This document shows positions 61,950 through 64,000 of a stretch of DNA of 64,000 nt, piece by piece (within the stretch, counting starts at the first letter, position 1; every line of letters begins with the position of its first letter). Origin of the DNA: Pseudoscleropodium purum (taxonomy: Eukaryota; Streptophyta; Bryopsida; Hypnales; Brachytheciaceae). The translations under genes and the position numbers were made by a program. The stretch spans positions 22,012,501 to 22,076,500 of the forward strand of contig OZ017799.1 in the NCBI GenBank assembly GCA_963969395.1, read 5' to 3'. The notes below the pieces were generated by a model. The model saw only the letters and a list, made by a program, of their open reading frames with translations, had not been told where the DNA came from and searched no databases.

Positions 61950-62814
61950 AAAATTGATCTGTTTTCCAAGAGGATCAAAAAGGTGTTAAAACCAAAATCT
62001 ACAATACCTTGCTTCAATAACTCACAATACCCTGCTTCAATAACTCACAATACCCTGCTTTGATAAATCACAGCACAACACAAAAACACTCTCCAATGCC
62101 TAAATGGTTTGACATTGCACAGAAATAAAGATCTTACCTTAAAAATCGATTATTTGCTTCATTACATTTGTTGGGGCACAAAGCCTTGTACAGATGAAAC
62201 AAAAGATAAACCAGTTACATGTTTCCAAACTAACTCTCAAATAAAACAACCAAAGACAGGATGTGAAAGAGAAAACTTCAAGGACCTGAACATACTAAAC
62301 ACAAATCGCGGGTCCCATGGCCTGTTATCTATACAAAAACAATGGAACACAGTAGGAGAAATCATCCACACAACGATTCTCCGTTCCGGCAGGTGAACGA
62401 GGAGGTATCGAGAATAGAGATAGTGGTTCATGGGGACATTCAGCACGATTCTAAAAAGGGTGAAAATCAATCTTCTGCACGACTTTGGGAGGAATTCTAT
62501 CTGAAGAAGTGAACCGAGAACTACTTTAGGTGAACTAACAGTGCTACCAGGTTCAGCAGGAGTTTTTTCACCTGTTGTTGTCTAGCTATCCAAGTGGTTG
62601 TATCTTGGAAATGCTCATTTCGTCAAAGGAAATAAATGCTCACTAGTCACGACGGTTCAGAGATTTATGATGCACTCATCCAGCCTGGCCATCTGCTACT
62701 TCACTTATGTGAAGTACGAGAAAAAATCTAGACACGAGTGCTTGTGGAGAGGAGCTGCCGATTTATATTGGATGTACTAAGCTGGAAATTGGAAAGCTGC
62801 ATCAACATGAATTC
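61950..62814 (-). other. Probable 3' UTR or downstream flank of the AHP gene
   Basis: Composition is intermediate between the exons and the AT-rich flank. ORFs up to 95 codons exist on both strands but overlap each other and show no family signature. A stop-terminated exon at 62815 fits this being untranslated. At 62002-62062 a motif reading CAATACCCTGCTTCAATAACT occurs about three times in tandem (about 22-bp period). Confidence 0.35.
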
Positions 62815-63979
62815 CTAAGAAGGAATAACGCCTCCAGCAGCCACAATTCGTTTCTCCAGCTGCACCACCAAATTTATCAACACATGCTTAAAAACAGAGG
62901 AATGTGACAAATTGAAGAGCACAAATAGGGAAATGGTAGAGCCTTCGACACTTAAACGACCTATTTACTAGGTTCCATGTAAGCCTCTATTGACGGGCTC
63001 CAAAAAATAGAACAAATCTCAAACAGCTTCAGTGTCCAAGCTACATAATGGTGCCCGATGCAATTCAGTAACCCCTGCGTGCCCACATGGCCAAAAGTGG
63101 CCACTTTAATATCTTTAGGAGGTGAAATGAATCATTGAGGAAGCTTCAAGGAAGGTAATAAAATGTGCCCATAGAAGAAGAGGTCGTACCCTACAATTTT
63201 GAATTATAGAAAAATGTTTCGGAAGTTAGAATAATCGACTGTTCGGTACGATGACCAAGCAGACTCTCTTTTTCGCTTGGGTACTTGAAAGAATGCATAG
63301 AAAATCAACATGTACCATAGTATTCCATGCTAAAATAATGAGCACTAATATCAGATATACTCTGGTCGTAGCAAATACCTCGAGCATTTTTCCAAGTTTA
63401 GATTTGACAATATTGAACTCCTCTTTCACCTTCACTAGGTGATCAAGACACCTGCAATACAATGCATACAGTCATTTCCAGTTGATGCGAAAATTCATGA
63501 CATCATATATTAATTCACAGAAAGTACCGGTACTCGCTGCTAACATCAACACTTACCCTTGCTTATCTCCATTATCACAACAATGTCGAAAAGTGATACA
63601 CGTTTTCATTACTCGTTGCGCACCAACACTGAAACACGCCACGCAGATAGATTAGCTACCCATTGAGTGGCACATAGCACTCTAATGCGCCCCAAGAGAT
63701 GGCATTACGATTCTACTTGAAATCCAATACAAATGATATTGGATCAGGACAAGACCCACCAAAAAAGAGTTTCATGTACATTCAAGACATGATCCTATGA
63801 GAACAACTTCAAAGGTCAGCAACGTCAAAAAAGTTCCATACAGTGAAGCCCATAGAGACACATTTCCTGCTGGCTAACCCATAGATTCATGCCCCCCAAT
63901 AAAACTATACCTGGCGCTGCTGCCTTTGAATGTATGAACATAACCGTCCACAACCTTGAAATCCACAGGATCTTCCTTC
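62815..63979 (-). CDS. Histidine-containing phosphotransfer protein (AHP type), 3' part
   Basis: Four short minus-strand exons, 63911-63979, 63557-63628, 63379-63451 and 62815-62859 (stop TAG at 62815-62817), have GT-AG borders and compatible phases. They join into about 85 residues. The first carries the phosphotransfer motif, reading HTFKGSSASVGA across the first junction, with the phospho-accepting His codon at 63934-63936. Then come CITFRHCCDNGDKQG, CLDHLVKVKEEFNIVKSKL and the C-terminal exon LEKRIVAAGGVIPS. This pattern is the HPt fold of plant AHPs, which pass phosphate from sensor histidine kinases (cytokinin receptors) to response regulators between cytosol and nucleus. The conserved His, Lys, Gly and Ser are present, so it should be phosphorylatable, unlike pseudo-HPts. 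Most AHPs have Gln after the His and Leu next; here they are Thr and Phe. The 5' exons lie beyond 64000. The exons are too short to appear as long ORFs. Confidence 0.92.
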
Positions 63980-64000
63980 CTACAAATTCCGATTACCAAA

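Overview
The window looks like nuclear DNA of a land plant with a large, AT-rich, repeat-dense genome. It carries two plant-type intron-containing genes with GT-AG junctions, a plant bZIP transcription factor and a cytokinin-pathway histidine phosphotransfer protein. It also has GC-rich island promoters and long gene-free stretches full of decayed transposable elements. I cannot name the species. A seed-free plant or another large-genome plant is a guess. I saw no reverse transcriptase, transposase, rRNA, CRISPR array or convincing tRNA.

Layout. From 1 to 21 kb there is AT-rich repeat DNA containing several 0.4-1 kb elements with CCCCTAAA-type inverted ends flanked by TTAA, two TATA-bearing LTR-like pieces, a minisatellite and a palindrome. 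A 109-bp CACTA-type miniature element lies at 21.3 kb. From 22 to 29.8 kb base composition becomes gene-like. This part holds many protein-like minus-strand ORFs, a frameshifted plus-strand ORF, internal duplications and a 231-bp miniature element, but I could not build a recognisable gene. From 30 to 39 kb there are more TTAA elements, a 224-bp CACTA-type foldback, an orphan exon-like segment at 32.7 kb, and a 2-kb block (36.1-38.2 kb) packed with the palindromic 9-mer ACAAWTTGT. From 40 to 41 kb there is a GC-rich promoter-like island with no gene after it. From 41 to 53 kb there are SINE-like fragments, microsatellites, tandem duplications, a hairpin at 47.4 kb and a 219-bp inverted-repeat element at 53.2 kb.

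The well-supported genes are at the right end. The bZIP gene (plus strand, GC-rich leader from about 53.5 kb, CDS 55391-58448) has five coding exons and encodes 765 residues. Its basic region carries isoleucine where almost all bZIPs have arginine or lysine, and an LxLxL motif lies near the C-terminus. A degenerate 220-226-bp tandem repeat follows at 59.6-61.1 kb. The last four coding exons of an AHP-type phosphotransfer protein lie on the minus strand (62815-63979), and its 5' end is outside the window. The two genes are convergent. Nothing in the sequence shows that they work together.
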